From assembly GCF_001952075.1 (NCBI RefSeq), contig NZ_LXYU01000002.1, positions 186,001 through 250,000 of the forward strand: DNA of 64,000 nucleotides, in the 5' to 3' direction. Positions 8,357 to 18,275 of the stretch are shown in pieces. This DNA is from Ditibartonella apis (GTDB taxonomy: Bacteria; Pseudomonadota; Alphaproteobacteria; Rhizobiales; Rhizobiaceae). The translations under genes and the position numbers were made by a program. Every line of letters starts with the position of its first letter. Position 1 is the first letter of the stretch. The notes beneath the pieces were generated by a model, which worked only from the letters and a program-made list of their open reading frames with translations, searched no databases and was not told where the DNA came from.

Positions 8357-11281
8357 TCAGGCCACCACGTCATCAAAAATTTCGCTAACAGTGTTTGCCG
8401 TTTCAACAATCAGGCTCTCGACATGGTTCAAATCCGGTTCGCCTACAGTCCTTTGTAAGAGATCTGCCAGCCCTGGCGGCATATCATCCGGATCGAGCTT
8501 GTCATTCAGGCATAACCGCATCATCTGACTTAAATTTGTATATACGCGATAAGCATGATGAAGTTCGCCAACGGAAGAGATAGACAAGAAGGATTGGGGC
8601 AATTTTTCCAGAACTTCGCCTGTTGTACGGCCTACCACAAATTCGCTTTGGTGTGTAATCAATGCAAATTGAGCAATAAATTCAAGGTCGACTTGCCCAC
8701 CACGCATTGTTTTGAAATCCCATATATTGATCGGCGGTTTTTCCTGCTCGATCAATTCGCGCATTTCGCGCACATCATGGGAAACCTTTTTCTTATCGCG
8801 CTTTAAAGCAATAATAGCGGCCACCTCATCTTCAAGCTCTTGCAAAAACAATTGGTCGCCTGCAACGCCGCGCGCACGGGTGAGTGCCAGATGTTCCCAC
8901 ACCCACGCTTCATTTCTTTGATATTTTCCGAATGCCTCAAACGGCACAGCAACCGGCCCCTTATTTCCCGATGGACGCAATCTCAGATCAACTTCGTAAA
9001 GAACCCCCTCGCCTGTTGGTGCAGACAAAGCCGATACCAGTCGTTGCGTCAGACGCATGTAATATTGGGAAATATAAAGCGGCTTTTCACCATCCGACAT
9101 TTCTGTCTTATTGTCGTAATCATAAAGCAGGATAAGATCGAGATCGGAACCGGCCGTAAGCTCATGGCTACCAAGTTTACCCATCCCCAATATTCCGACG
9201 CGTCCGCCTTTAACAAAACCATGCACACGGGAAAATTCCTGCTCGACGGCCTCAAGTGTATTGGCAATCATCAAATCGGCGAGATCAGTGAAAGCACGTG
9301 CAGCGCGCTCACCTTCGATAGCACCGTTAAGAAGCCTGATGCCGATGAGGAAGCGCTGTTCACTTGCAAAAAGGCGCAATTGATCAAGAATATCTTCATA
9401 GTTGGAAACGCCGCTTAAGAAAAATTCCAGCCGGTTTTGCAAATAGGTTTTTGTCGGCAATTCGGCAAAAATTGCCGGATCGAGCATACCGTCGAAAATG
9501 TGCGGTTTTCTGGTAATAATATCGGCAAGACGCGGTGCCGAGCTCATGATGAGAACCAGCATATCCAGCAACGAAGGATTGGATTGTAACAGGCTAAAGA
9601 GCTGGATACCTGACGGAAGCCCCTGTAAAAAAGCATCAAACCGTGACAAGGCCTCGTCTGCTCTTTTGGTAGCACCAAATGCTTTAAGAAGCGCAGGCGT
9701 CAGTTCGGTCAATCTTTCTCTGGCTTCTGCAGATTGGGTTGCACGATAACGCCCGAAATGCCAAGTCCGGATGATGCGGCAAATATCACTGGGGCGTGCA
9801 AAGCCCAATTTCGATAATGTCGCAAGCGTGCCCGGGTCATCATCCTCACCGGTAAACACCAGATTTCCGGCCTCCGACCCTAGTTCCTTTTCCTGTTCGA
9901 ACAATGCTGCATAATGATGCTCGACGGTTGTCAACGTTTCCAGAAAATCGCGGGTAAAATCATTGATATTTGTGTACCCCATCATATAGGCAACGGCGGT
10001 AAAGTCTCTATCATCCTCGGGCAGGATATGCGTCTGTTCATCTTCGAGCATCTGGATGCGATGTTCAACATTGCGTAAATAAGCATATTTGTCGCTCAAT
10101 ACATCGCGTGTTTCGTCATTGATCCAGCCGAGCGAACAGAGTTCGGCAAGCATATCGACAGTACGCCTCCCCCGAAGTTCGGGGAAACGCCCGCCGGCGA
10201 TCAATTGTTGGGTTTGCACAAAAAACTCGATTTCGCGTATTCCACCGCGTCCGAGTTTGACATTGTGGCCGCGAACAGCAATTTCCCCATGGCCTTTATA
10301 AGCATGAATTTGGCGTTTGATTGAATGGATATCGGCAATAGCCGCATAATCTAGGTATTTGCGCCATATATAGGGGGATAATTCGTGGAGAAACTCTTCA
10401 CCAGCCTTGATATCGCCTGCGACAGGACGCGCTTTGATCATGGCTGCACGTTCCCAATTCTGTCCCCGACTTTCATAGTAATGGAGAGCCGCACTTATTG
10501 GCAGAGCAAGAGGAGTAGAGCCGGGATCGGGGCGCAACCTCAAATCGACGCGAAAAACATACCCGTCAGCGGTGCGTTCCTGCATGATACGGATAAGCCG
10601 ACGCATCATTTTGGAAAAAACATCTATGCTTTCAAATGGTTCGCCAATATGGGACGACGTTTCGTCAATAAAAACAATAAGGTCTATATCGGAAGAATAA
10701 TTAAGTTCGCGAGCACCGAGTTTTCCCATTCCGAGAACAACGAGTCCGCACTCTTTTTCCGGATTGTTGTAATCGGCAAGATTGATTTTGCCTTGATTAT
10801 GTGCATCTCTTAATAAAAATCGCAGGGCAGCCCCGAGTGTAACTTCAGCAAGTTTTGTCAACCATTCCGATGTCATGGCAGATGTAAAGAGCCCGCCAAG
10901 ATCAGCCAGCGCAATCAACACATGCATTTCAAGTTTTTTTTGCCTCAGTGAGGCCATCAAAAGCGCTTCGGTGATATCTTCAAGCCTATCTATCTGCGAA
11001 GTTTCCTCAAGCAAATCATGCAACCGTTCCGATATATCTTTATGAAGAAGCGGAGCAATAAAGGCCGGATTGCGCACAAGCGTTTCACGTAAAAAAGGTG
11101 AAAGCGTCATGACTGTACCCAGAAATTCCGACTGGCCCTTGCCTTTTTCAAGTTCGCCGGCGAGTTCTTCGAGCCCGTTTTCACGGGCTTTGTCTGTCAT
11201 ATCGGCCAGCCATTGTGCGCCGGTTGCATCAAGCGGGGTCAAATGTTTCAACTTTTCATTCCAGAAAGCTTGCTGCATCAC
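8357..11281 (-). CDS. glnE: Bifunctional glutamine synthetase adenylyltransferase/deadenylase
   Basis: Regulates glutamine synthetase by adding and removing AMP in response to PII status. The 974-residue protein has the two nucleotidyltransferase domains of the family: GMGKLGARELNYSSDIDL at about 184-201 (deadenylase half) and GMGKLGSHELTAGSDLDL at about 700-717 (adenylylation half), each with the paired aspartates that bind metal. Length matches the usual 950-1000. The protein starts Met-Met at 11281/11278. It lies on the same strand as, and 175 bases downstream of, the histidine kinase at 11457. Confidence 0.96.
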   Translation of the reverse strand: MMQQAFWNEKLKHLTPLDATGAQWLADMTDKARENGLEELAGELEKGKGQSEFLGTVMTLSPFLRETLVRNPAFIAPLLHKDISERLHDLLEETSQIDRLEDITEALLMASLRQKKLEMHVLIALADLGGLFTSAMTSEWLTKLAEVTLGAALRFLLRDAHNQGKINLADYNNPEKECGLVVLGMGKLGARELNYSSDIDLIVFIDETSSHIGEPFESIDVFSKMMRRLIRIMQERTADGYVFRVDLRLRPDPGSTPLALPISAALHYYESRGQNWERAAMIKARPVAGDIKAGEEFLHELSPYIWRKYLDYAAIADIHSIKRQIHAYKGHGEIAVRGHNVKLGRGGIREIEFFVQTQQLIAGGRFPELRGRRTVDMLAELCSLGWINDETRDVLSDKYAYLRNVEHRIQMLEDEQTHILPEDDRDFTAVAYMMGYTNINDFTRDFLETLTTVEHHYAALFEQEKELGSEAGNLVFTGEDDDPGTLATLSKLGFARPSDICRIIRTWHFGRYRATQSAEARERLTELTPALLKAFGATKRADEALSRFDAFLQGLPSGIQLFSLLQSNPSLLDMLVLIMSSAPRLADIITRKPHIFDGMLDPAIFAELPTKTYLQNRLEFFLSGVSNYEDILDQLRLFASEQRFLIGIRLLNGAIEGERAARAFTDLADLMIANTLEAVEQEFSRVHGFVKGGRVGILGMGKLGSHELTAGSDLDLILLYDYDNKTEMSDGEKPLYISQYYMRLTQRLVSALSAPTGEGVLYEVDLRLRPSGNKGPVAVPFEAFGKYQRNEAWVWEHLALTRARGVAGDQLFLQELEDEVAAIIALKRDKKKVSHDVREMRELIEQEKPPINIWDFKTMRGGQVDLEFIAQFALITHQSEFVVGRTTGEVLEKLPQSFLSISSVGELHHAYRVYTNLSQMMRLCLNDKLDPDDMPPGLADLLQRTVGEPDLNHVESLIVETANTVSEIFDDVVA

Positions 11282-11456
11282 TCTTAGTCTTCCCTAATTA
11301 TACGGCATGACAGTGCTATCTCATGTCTTTCAACATTAATAGAAGACTATTTAATGAACAACAAAAATGACAAACTACTAAATTGAAATGCTGTGTTATT
11401 GTTTTTCTTAAGCTGCAGCTTTTTCTGTTTGATGTTATGCGACACCAATTTTGCTG

Positions 11457-12875
11457 TTATGGCTTTTTTGTCCCGATTTTTTCTTGTGACAACTCGGGAA
11501 AAGAAAGAACAGCTTTCAAACCGGGCTTTGCATCTTCGAGTATAAGTTCGCCACCATGAAGTTTCATAACGGCTTTTGCCAAACTCAAGCCGATTCCGAA
11601 ACCCGGTTTTGTGCGGCTATCTTCAAGTCTCACAAACCGTTTGGTGACCCGTTCCCTGTCTTCAGGCGCAATACCCGTGCCATTGTCACTCACGATAATT
11701 TCGATACGGCCAGCATTTTTTGCCATAGATAACGATACCAAAGGCTTTCTTTCAGGTACTGTACCATATTTGATGGCGTTTTCGATCAGATTGATGAGTG
11801 CTTGCGCCAGAAGTTCCCTGTTTAACAACAAGGTTACATCAAATGTTTTGCCCATCTTGAATGTAACGCCTGCTTCTTCGGCAACCGGCCCGTAGAGCTC
11901 CCCGACATCTTCAACAATAGGACGTGCGTCAAGCCTTTCCAGATGCTCGACCGATGTGCTGGCCTCGATACGGGAGATCATGAGGATAGCGTTGAATGTG
12001 CGGATCAATTGGTCGGATTCAGCAATAATTTCCTCCAACGTTTGACGATAATCAACATCTTTGTCACGCCTGGACAATGCTTCATCAGCGCGATTACGCA
12101 ACCGTGTTAAAGGTGTTTTCAAGTCGTGGGCAATGTTGTCTGATACATGGCGTAGGCCGACATTGAGTTCTTCAATACGGTCAAGCATGACATTGAGATT
12201 TGCAGAAAGTCGATCAAACTCATCGCCTGCCCCCGAAACCGGAAGCCTTCCTGTCAAATCTCCGGCCATAAGGCGCTGGGAAGCAGCCGTCACCTGATCT
12301 ATGCGTTTCAAGGCGCGCCTGCCGACAAAAAACCAGATGAGCAATGCTCCAACAGCCATGGCAGCCAACGCAAACATCAATGCCTTTTTGATAATAACAA
12401 TAAAAGTTTCAGGCTCGCCGATGTCGCGCCCGACCAGCAATTTCATTCCGTTTGGCAGATCAATTACAGTTGCAATAGCACGATGTTTTATCTTTTCCCC
12501 GCTATCGCCAAACCGCGAATAAACGACGGAATTGTGAAGTAAGCCGCTACCATTCAAGAGTCCCGGTTCTATACTTTGTACATTACCGGCCAAAAACCGT
12601 CCCTGTGGATCAGCCACGAGATAAAGAAAAGCACCCGGTTGACGTGACCGGCGATCAATGGTTCGCACAAGAAGTGGTAACCCACCGTGTTGATAGGCAT
12701 GCGCGATATTGCCGACCTCTTCATTCAACGTCTGTTCAGTCTGTTCGGTCAACATGGAAACAGCGAGTGACGTCATATAGATCGAAAGCCCGATGGCAAC
12801 CAGTCCGAAAAGAATGACATAAAGGGCTGACAGGCGCACGGCCGTGGTGCGCATTAGGCTTTTGATCCTGCTCAT
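11457..12875 (-). CDS. Sensor histidine kinase (HAMP, HisKA), partner of the adjacent OmpR-type regulator
   Basis: Two-component inner-membrane sensor. The 472 residues contain helix 1 (about 18-38), a periplasmic region of about 125 residues, helix 2 (about 166-185), a HAMP linker, the H-box NIAHDLKTPLTRLRNR with H250, N-box NLIENAIKYG, and G-boxes DNGTGIAP and GFGIGLSLA. Its ATG overlaps the stop of the regulator gene by four bases (ATGA), so translation is coupled. The position downstream of degP suggests envelope-stress sensing, but the signal is unknown. Confidence 0.9.
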   Translation of the reverse strand: MSRIKSLMRTTAVRLSALYVILFGLVAIGLSIYMTSLAVSMLTEQTEQTLNEEVGNIAHAYQHGGLPLLVRTIDRRSRQPGAFLYLVADPQGRFLAGNVQSIEPGLLNGSGLLHNSVVYSRFGDSGEKIKHRAIATVIDLPNGMKLLVGRDIGEPETFIVIIKKALMFALAAMAVGALLIWFFVGRRALKRIDQVTAASQRLMAGDLTGRLPVSGAGDEFDRLSANLNVMLDRIEELNVGLRHVSDNIAHDLKTPLTRLRNRADEALSRRDKDVDYRQTLEEIIAESDQLIRTFNAILMISRIEASTSVEHLERLDARPIVEDVGELYGPVAEEAGVTFKMGKTFDVTLLLNRELLAQALINLIENAIKYGTVPERKPLVSLSMAKNAGRIEIIVSDNGTGIAPEDRERVTKRFVRLEDSRTKPGFGIGLSLAKAVMKLHGGELILEDAKPGLKAVLSFPELSQEKIGTKKP

Positions 12876-13558
12876 GATGGTTTATCAACCGCTTTCAACA
12901 TATAGCCGGCACCGCGTACGGTATGAAGAAGCGGTGTATCAAAACCTTTTTCAATTTTCGAGCGAAGTCTCGAAATATGAACGTCAATGACATTGGTTTG
13001 CGGGTCGAAATGATAGTCCCAGACATTTTCGAGAAGCATAGTGCGCGTGACAACTTGTCCGGCATGACGCATCAGATATTCAAGCAAACGGAATTCCCTT
13101 GGCTGCAGAATGATATCCTGGCCTCCACGCTTGGCAGTGTGCGCCAAACGATCAAGTTCCAGATCACCCACGCGATAAATTGTTTCGGCTTCTTTAGGAT
13201 TTTTACGCCGCTGTAACACTTCTATGCGGGCGAGCAATTCTGAAAAGGCATAGGGTTTCGTCAGGTAATCATCGCCTCCGGCGCGCAAACCCGTTACACG
13301 GTCATCAACCTGTCCCAATGCCGAAAGAATAAGTACCGGCGTTTCGATACCCTTGGCGCGAAGCGCCATGATAACCGACAATCCATCCTTTTTCGGTAGC
13401 ATACGATCAACAATGAGAACGTCATAATTACCATTTTCTGCCAATGTTTCTCCTGTTTCGCCATCACCGGCAACATCGGCAGAATGCCCTGCCTCTGTTA
13501 AAGCTTTTTCCAGATAGCGCGATGCTTCACGATCATCTTCGATAACAAGAACTTTCAT
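12872..13558 (-). CDS. OmpR/PhoB-family response regulator
   Basis: DNA-binding partner of the kinase that overlaps its 3' end. The 228 residues comprise a receiver domain with phospho-acceptor D51 (LIVDRMLPKKDG), switch residues in PVLILSALG, and a C-terminal winged helix ending in DVHISRLRSKIEKG and HTVRGAGYML. The ATG at 13558 follows GAGGTG at a good distance, so an in-frame start at 13567 is rejected. It lies 76 bases after degP on the same strand, with a hairpin between, so it may depend on read-through from degP. Confidence 0.92.
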   Translation of the reverse strand: MKVLVIEDDREASRYLEKALTEAGHSADVAGDGETGETLAENGNYDVLIVDRMLPKKDGLSVIMALRAKGIETPVLILSALGQVDDRVTGLRAGGDDYLTKPYAFSELLARIEVLQRRKNPKEAETIYRVGDLELDRLAHTAKRGGQDIILQPREFRLLEYLMRHAGQVVTRTMLLENVWDYHFDPQTNVIDVHISRLRSKIEKGFDTPLLHTVRGAGYMLKAVDKPS

Positions 13559-13589
13559 AAAGAGCACCTCACATAACTAAAACAAGCAT

Positions 13590-13617
13590 AAGCTATGGCA
13601 AAACTTTGCCATAGCTT
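13590..13617 (-). terminator. Hairpin between degP and the response-regulator gene
   Basis: A perfect 13-bp inverted repeat (arms 13590-13602 and 13605-13617) lies just after the degP stop. The T-run on the minus strand is short and interrupted, so it may be a partial terminator or an mRNA-stabilising hairpin between degP and the two-component genes. Confidence 0.55.
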
Positions 13618-13634
13618 GTTTACACATATGACGT

Positions 13635-15137
13635 CTATTTATTGGCAATCGGCAAAGCAACAAAACGGTTTTGTCCATTGCTTTCAACTTGCAACAAAAC
13701 GGCTGTACGGCCGGATTTCTTTGCTTCCTTGATTGCATCGACAAATTCGGCAGCTTTCTTCACCGGATGGTTATTGGCCGTCATGATAACATCGCCGGGA
13801 CGAATTCCCTTATCCGCTGCATCGGAATCCGGATCGACATTGGTTACGACAAGCCCCGAGCCTTCCTCGGCAGGAGTGACAGTCAAACCGTAATCATCAA
13901 GTGTTTCAGATGAACCGTTTTCGCCTTGAGGCAAAACCCTTCCATCGCTCTTGTTTTCGTCTTTCGGCATTGCGGCAATTTTTACCTTTATATCGGTCTG
14001 TTTGCCATCTCTCCAAACGCCAAGTGTTGCGGTTTCACCCGGTGTGATATTTGCAATGTGGCGTGCAAGATCGCGTGCGTCGGCAACCTGTTCACCGTTG
14101 ACAGAAATGATTGCATCACCGGCCTTGACACCGGCTTTTGCTGCCGGTCCATCCAAAGGATCGGCAACCATTGCGCCTTTGGCTTCCTTCAAGCCGATGG
14201 AATCGGCAATCTCTTTGGTAACAGGTTGAATTTGAACACCGATCCAGCCGCGCTCGACCGAACCTTTTTTAATGAGCTGGTCAACAACCTGTTTTGCAGT
14301 TGACGAGGGAATAGCAAAAGCAATGCCGACATTGCCGCCGGAAGGCGAGAAAATCGCCGTATTAATGCCGACGACCTGACCGTTAAGGTCAAAAGTCGGA
14401 CCACCAGAATTACCGCGATTAACCGCTGCATCAATCTGGATAAAATCGTCATAGACACCAGCGCCGATATCACGCCCGCGTGCCGAGACGATACCGGCTG
14501 TCACTGTTCCGCCAAGTCCGAACGGATTACCTACAGCCACAACCCAATCACCGATGCGAACTTTTGAATCGTCGGCAAAATCAACATAGACAAATTTGCG
14601 CTTGTCGTTGACTTTCAACACAGCAAGATCAGTACGTGGATCGGTCCCAACCAATTTTGCATCAAGCTCGGTTCCATCATCAAGCACAACCGAATAGGTT
14701 GTTCCGTCCGAAACAACGTGATTATTGGTGACGATATAGCCATCTTCAGAAATAAAGAAGCCCGACCCCTGTGCGATCGGCCGCGGTTTCGACCGTTGGC
14801 CCGGACGCGCCTGCGGACGGTGATGTTCATTAAAATCCTTGAAAAAACGTTTGAGCGGATGATCATCAGGCAACTGGTCTATGCCGGGACCACCAAAAAA
14901 TCCCGTAAATCCCTGATCATCATTTTTCTTGTCGCTCTTGACCTGAACGGAAACAACTGCGGGCTTTACCTGTTCGACGACATTGGCAAAACTTTGCTGT
15001 TGAACACCTTCAACGTAAACCGGTTTTGCCTGAGCAATATTGGTAGAAAAACCCGGTCCTGCGAAAATCATCGATCCCGCCAAAGCGGTTGACATCGTAA
15101 TAGTTGCCAACGTTTTGCGAATAGGGGACATCTGCAT
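13635..15137 (-). CDS. degP: Periplasmic Do-family serine protease/chaperone
   Basis: Degrades or refolds damaged envelope proteins. After a signal peptide ending near AQA-KP, the 500-residue protein carries the trypsin-like domain with catalytic triad H140 (TNNHVV), D170 (TDLAVLK) and S245 (GNSGGP), and two PDZ domains (about 280-375 and 405-495). A linker rich in His/Arg/Pro (about 95-120) is variable in the family. Three in-frame ATGs exist (15143, 15137, 15131); AAGGAG at 15147-15152 is nine bases from 15137 and only three from 15143, so I chose 15137. It is preceded by the ccm genes and followed by a two-component pair, a familiar rhizobial arrangement. Confidence 0.94.
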   Translation of the reverse strand: MQMSPIRKTLATITMSTALAGSMIFAGPGFSTNIAQAKPVYVEGVQQQSFANVVEQVKPAVVSVQVKSDKKNDDQGFTGFFGGPGIDQLPDDHPLKRFFKDFNEHHRPQARPGQRSKPRPIAQGSGFFISEDGYIVTNNHVVSDGTTYSVVLDDGTELDAKLVGTDPRTDLAVLKVNDKRKFVYVDFADDSKVRIGDWVVAVGNPFGLGGTVTAGIVSARGRDIGAGVYDDFIQIDAAVNRGNSGGPTFDLNGQVVGINTAIFSPSGGNVGIAFAIPSSTAKQVVDQLIKKGSVERGWIGVQIQPVTKEIADSIGLKEAKGAMVADPLDGPAAKAGVKAGDAIISVNGEQVADARDLARHIANITPGETATLGVWRDGKQTDIKVKIAAMPKDENKSDGRVLPQGENGSSETLDDYGLTVTPAEEGSGLVVTNVDPDSDAADKGIRPGDVIMTANNHPVKKAAEFVDAIKEAKKSGRTAVLLQVESNGQNRFVALPIANK

Positions 15138-15171
15138 TCTCATAAACTCCTTCTAGACTGCGGCTTTAACG

Positions 15172-15200
15172 CATATGTTGATGGAAAGATAAGATGTCAA
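15172..15200 (-). promoter_or_regulatory. Candidate promoter of degP
   Basis: On the minus strand a perfect TTGACA (15195-15200) stands 17 bases before CATATG (15172-15177), which would start transcription near 15165, just upstream of the degP ribosome site. The -35 hexamer touches the inner arm of an inverted repeat. Confidence 0.55.
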
Positions 15201-15244
15201 ACCTTACCATCGCCTGTCCAATTTATTAAAATTTTGTAAGGTTT
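15199..15244. promoter_or_regulatory. Inverted repeat (candidate operator) upstream of degP
   Basis: AAACCTTAC at 15199-15207 is repeated as its exact complement at 15236-15244, 28 bases apart, with an AT-rich spacer. The proximal arm overlaps the -35 hexamer of the candidate degP promoter. A regulator, perhaps the OmpR-type protein encoded downstream, could bind here. Confidence 0.45.
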
Positions 15245-15304
15245 TAAGAAAATGCAAGTCTTTTCAAAAAGATCATTCCGTCCTTTTTCTTGTATTTTGA
15301 CGGG

Positions 15305-15775
15305 TTACCGCTTTTTCGCCTTCAATATCCGGTCAAGTTGCTGTTTTTCAGCTTCGCTGAGCGGCATCAACTTGTTGTGTTTGCCGCACTTGACCCTAAA
15401 GATAATCGCCCCTCCGGCAATCACGATAATCAAAAGTGGTGCAAGCCACAAAAGTATCGTCTCACCATTCAATCGTGGTTTTAACAACACAAATTCGCCA
15501 TAGCGGGCAACCAGATAGTCGACAACCTCAGTATCTGTGTCACCGGCTTTCAAACGTTCGCGTACAATAAGTCGTAAATCGCGAGCAAGCGGCGCATTTG
15601 AATCGTCAATCGATTCATTCTGGCAAACGAGACAGCGTAAATGCGAAGAAATATCGCGCGCCCGTGCTTCAAGTGCCTGATCTTGCAAAACTTCGTCCGG
15701 TAACACTGCCAAGCCGGCACTATTTATTAAACAGCAAAAATAAAAGGCAGCAAGGATTCGACAAAAAAAACGCAT
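15305..15775 (-). CDS. ccmH: Cytochrome c maturation protein CcmH/CycL
   Basis: Periplasm-facing, membrane-anchored thioredox protein that keeps apocytochrome c heme-binding cysteines reduced for heme ligation. The 156 residues have a signal/anchor at the N-terminus, the LRCLVCQ redox motif (C48 and C51), a helical domain and a C-terminal membrane helix (about 105-125). The ATG at 15775 overlaps the ccmF stop as TGATG and follows AGGGGG, so a TTG one codon earlier is rejected. It is last in the ccmI-E-F-H operon. Confidence 0.94.
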   Translation of the reverse strand: MRFFCRILAAFYFCCLINSAGLAVLPDEVLQDQALEARARDISSHLRCLVCQNESIDDSNAPLARDLRLIVRERLKAGDTDTEVVDYLVARYGEFVLLKPRLNGETILLWLAPLLIIVIAGGAIIFRVKCGKHNKLMPLSEAEKQQLDRILKAKKR

Positions 15776-17757
15776 CAAGCCCCCTTCTTCAACTTTTTGC
15801 TACGGGTTAACGCGCGTTGTGGAGCACCGACGCGGAGCCTGCGATCCGACAACGAAAAGAGTCCGCCGATCATCATAAATATTGCACCAAGCCAGATACA
15901 GACAACTTCCGGTTTCCACCAGATGTGAAGCACCAATCCGTTGTTATTAACGTCACCCGGAGCAATGTAAAGTTGGGACAGCCCATAATTCTTTATGCCC
16001 GATTCTGTTGTCGGCATATTTTGCGAAGGATAAAAGCGCTTGGCTGCTGTGATGGTTCCCAAATCCTTGCCCGCCTTCGACACTGAAAATTGGAATTGGG
16101 TTTCCGAGTAGTTGGAACCATGAACATTACGGGCACCTTCAAGCAGCACCTGTTTATCCGCTATCGTTGCGCTCTGCCCTGCCCCAATTCTCAAAATGTT
16201 TTCGTGTCCGAAGGTTGCCACTACAACAATGCCGAATAATGTAATGCCTAAGCCAATATGAGCCAATGCTGTGCCATAATTTGACCTCGGCAATTTACCA
16301 AGGCGTCTTAGACGGACGAAAAATCCTGTGCTTTTGGTACCGCTCTTGAACCAGAGGTCATAAAGGCCGCCGAAAAAGACAAATGCTGCCAGTCCGATCC
16401 CCAAGGAAGCGAGAATTGATCGCAAGGATGTGAGGTAAAAAACAATCAATATTGCAATAATTGCCAGTACAAAAACGCCCGAAAGCCGTTTGGCAACAGC
16501 AAGCATATTGCCCCGTTTCCATGCCATAAGGGGGCCGAACGGGACCATCAATAATAACGGCACCATAAGGGGGCCGAAGGTCAAATTGAAAAATGGCGCA
16601 CCAACCGAAATTTTTTGGCCCGTCAATGTTTCCAGAAGTAAGGGGTAAAGCGTGCCGATGAGCACGGTAGCCGTTGCAGTTGTCAAAAACAGATTGTTAA
16701 AAACCAATAGTCCTTCGCGTGATATCGGACGAAACAGACCACCGGTTTTAAGAGATGATGCGCGTAAGGCAAAAAGAACTAATGCCGCGCCGATGAAGAA
16801 AAACAGAATGGCGAGGATGGCACGTCCACGTGCCGGATCAACCGCGAAACTGTGAACCGAGGTGAGAATGCCCGAGCGAACAAGAAAAGTTCCCATCAGC
16901 GACAACGAGAATGTCAAAATGGCGAGAAAAAGCGTCCAGATTTTCAAAGCGCCACGCTTTTCTAAAACGATAGCAGAATGAAGAAGCGCAGTACCAGCAA
17001 GCCACGGCATCAGTGAAGCATTTTCTACCGGATCCCAGAACCAGTATCCACCCCACCCCATTTCATAATAGGCCCAATAAGAGCCGACCATGATACCACC
17101 GGTCAAAAATATCCAGGAAACCAATGTCCATGGTCTCACCCAGCGTGCCCAGGCTGCATCAACACGCCCGTCAAGCAAGGCAGCGATTGCAAATGAAAAA
17201 CAGACCGAAAAGCCGACATAGCCGAGATAGAGAAGCGGCGGATGAATAGCAAGTCCGATATCCTGCAAAATAGGATTAAGATCACGCCCCTGAAGAGCGG
17301 GAGGATTAACTCTTAAGAACGGGTTTGAGGTGAAAAGAATAAACAGCAAAAATGCTGTGGTGATCGACGCCTGTGTCGATAAAATCAGCGCTTTCAGCCG
17401 CTCGGGCAGATTACCTCCGAAAAGTGCAATAAGAGAGGAAAAAAATGTGATAATAAAAACCCAAAGCAGCATCGAGCCTTCATGGTTTCCCCACACGCCG
17501 GTTATCTTATAAAGAAGCGGCTTTTCGGAATGCGAATTTTGCACAACATTCAGAACCGAAAAGTCCGAAACAATATAGGCGTGAATTAATGTGGCAAATG
17601 AAACGAGCACAAGCACAAAGACCAGATGGGCAATAGGCGAGGCAGCATCAACCAAACGCCGATCGGAACGGTAAACACCGATGACAGGAACAATCGTCTG
17701 GAATATTGCTACAGCCAGTGCCGCACACAGTGCAAGAGAACCGATCTCAACGCTCAT
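15775..17757 (-). CDS. ccmF: Heme lyase subunit CcmF/CycK
   Basis: Polytopic inner-membrane component that attaches heme from CcmE to apocytochrome c. The 660-residue protein has about fifteen hydrophobic segments and the tryptophan-rich WWD region (GVWGNHEGSMLLW, then YEMGWGGYWFWDPVENAS). The ATG at 17757 begins MSVEIGSLAL and overlaps the end of ccmE by 11 bases; upstream in-frame starts inside ccmE are rejected. It is translationally linked to both neighbours. Confidence 0.95.
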   Translation of the reverse strand: MSVEIGSLALCAALAVAIFQTIVPVIGVYRSDRRLVDAASPIAHLVFVLVLVSFATLIHAYIVSDFSVLNVVQNSHSEKPLLYKITGVWGNHEGSMLLWVFIITFFSSLIALFGGNLPERLKALILSTQASITTAFLLFILFTSNPFLRVNPPALQGRDLNPILQDIGLAIHPPLLYLGYVGFSVCFSFAIAALLDGRVDAAWARWVRPWTLVSWIFLTGGIMVGSYWAYYEMGWGGYWFWDPVENASLMPWLAGTALLHSAIVLEKRGALKIWTLFLAILTFSLSLMGTFLVRSGILTSVHSFAVDPARGRAILAILFFFIGAALVLFALRASSLKTGGLFRPISREGLLVFNNLFLTTATATVLIGTLYPLLLETLTGQKISVGAPFFNLTFGPLMVPLLLMVPFGPLMAWKRGNMLAVAKRLSGVFVLAIIAILIVFYLTSLRSILASLGIGLAAFVFFGGLYDLWFKSGTKSTGFFVRLRRLGKLPRSNYGTALAHIGLGITLFGIVVVATFGHENILRIGAGQSATIADKQVLLEGARNVHGSNYSETQFQFSVSKAGKDLGTITAAKRFYPSQNMPTTESGIKNYGLSQLYIAPGDVNNNGLVLHIWWKPEVVCIWLGAIFMMIGGLFSLSDRRLRVGAPQRALTRSKKLKKGA

Positions 17758-18241
17758 GTTTCTGATAAGCCTCCCACAATCCTTGGGCTTTAAGCCTATC
17801 GACAATATCTTTTGGCACATAGGTTTCGTCATGTTTTGCCAAAACACGATCGGCAACAAAAACACCATCCGGCACAAAATGACCTTCTGCAATGATTCCC
17901 TGACCTTCGCGAAAAAGATCGGGTAGAACGCCATCGAATTTCACAGTTTCCTTGTTGGAAAAATCGGTAATTGCAAACGTTATTCTGGTTCCGTTTTCTT
18001 TATTAACCGAACCTTTTTCAACAAAACCGCCGAGCCGCAAAGGCCGGCCGGATGAAATATCTTCACCGGTTATTTCTGAAGGCATGCGGAAAAAACTGGC
18101 GGTACCCCGCATGGCATAAAGAACAAGCGCCGCTGCAACCGCCAATACGACGAGCCCACCCAATATCATCATCAGGCGTTTGGTCTTACGACGCCGCAAC
18201 CCTTTCTGGATTGTCAAACGTACGGCTGTTTCATTGCTCAT
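17747..18241 (-). CDS. ccmE: Heme chaperone CcmE/CycJ
   Basis: Carries heme covalently in the periplasm from the CcmABCD loader to CcmF/CcmH. The 164 residues show a basic N-terminus, one membrane anchor (about 23-43) and an OB-fold domain with the heme-binding H137 in KHDETY (Y141 conserved). Length is typical. It sits between ccmI (34-base gap) and ccmF (11-base overlap). Confidence 0.96.
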   Translation of the reverse strand: MSNETAVRLTIQKGLRRRKTKRLMMILGGLVVLAVAAALVLYAMRGTASFFRMPSEITGEDISSGRPLRLGGFVEKGSVNKENGTRITFAITDFSNKETVKFDGVLPDLFREGQGIIAEGHFVPDGVFVADRVLAKHDETYVPKDIVDRLKAQGLWEAYQKHER

Positions 18242-18275
18242 AATCTTATTTCCTGACTTTCACGTTAAGAGATTT

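Noticed and set aside
8840-9418. 192-residue plus-strand frame opposite glnE
   Set aside because: Antisense to a clearly identified enzyme with conserved motifs; no ribosome site or family signature.
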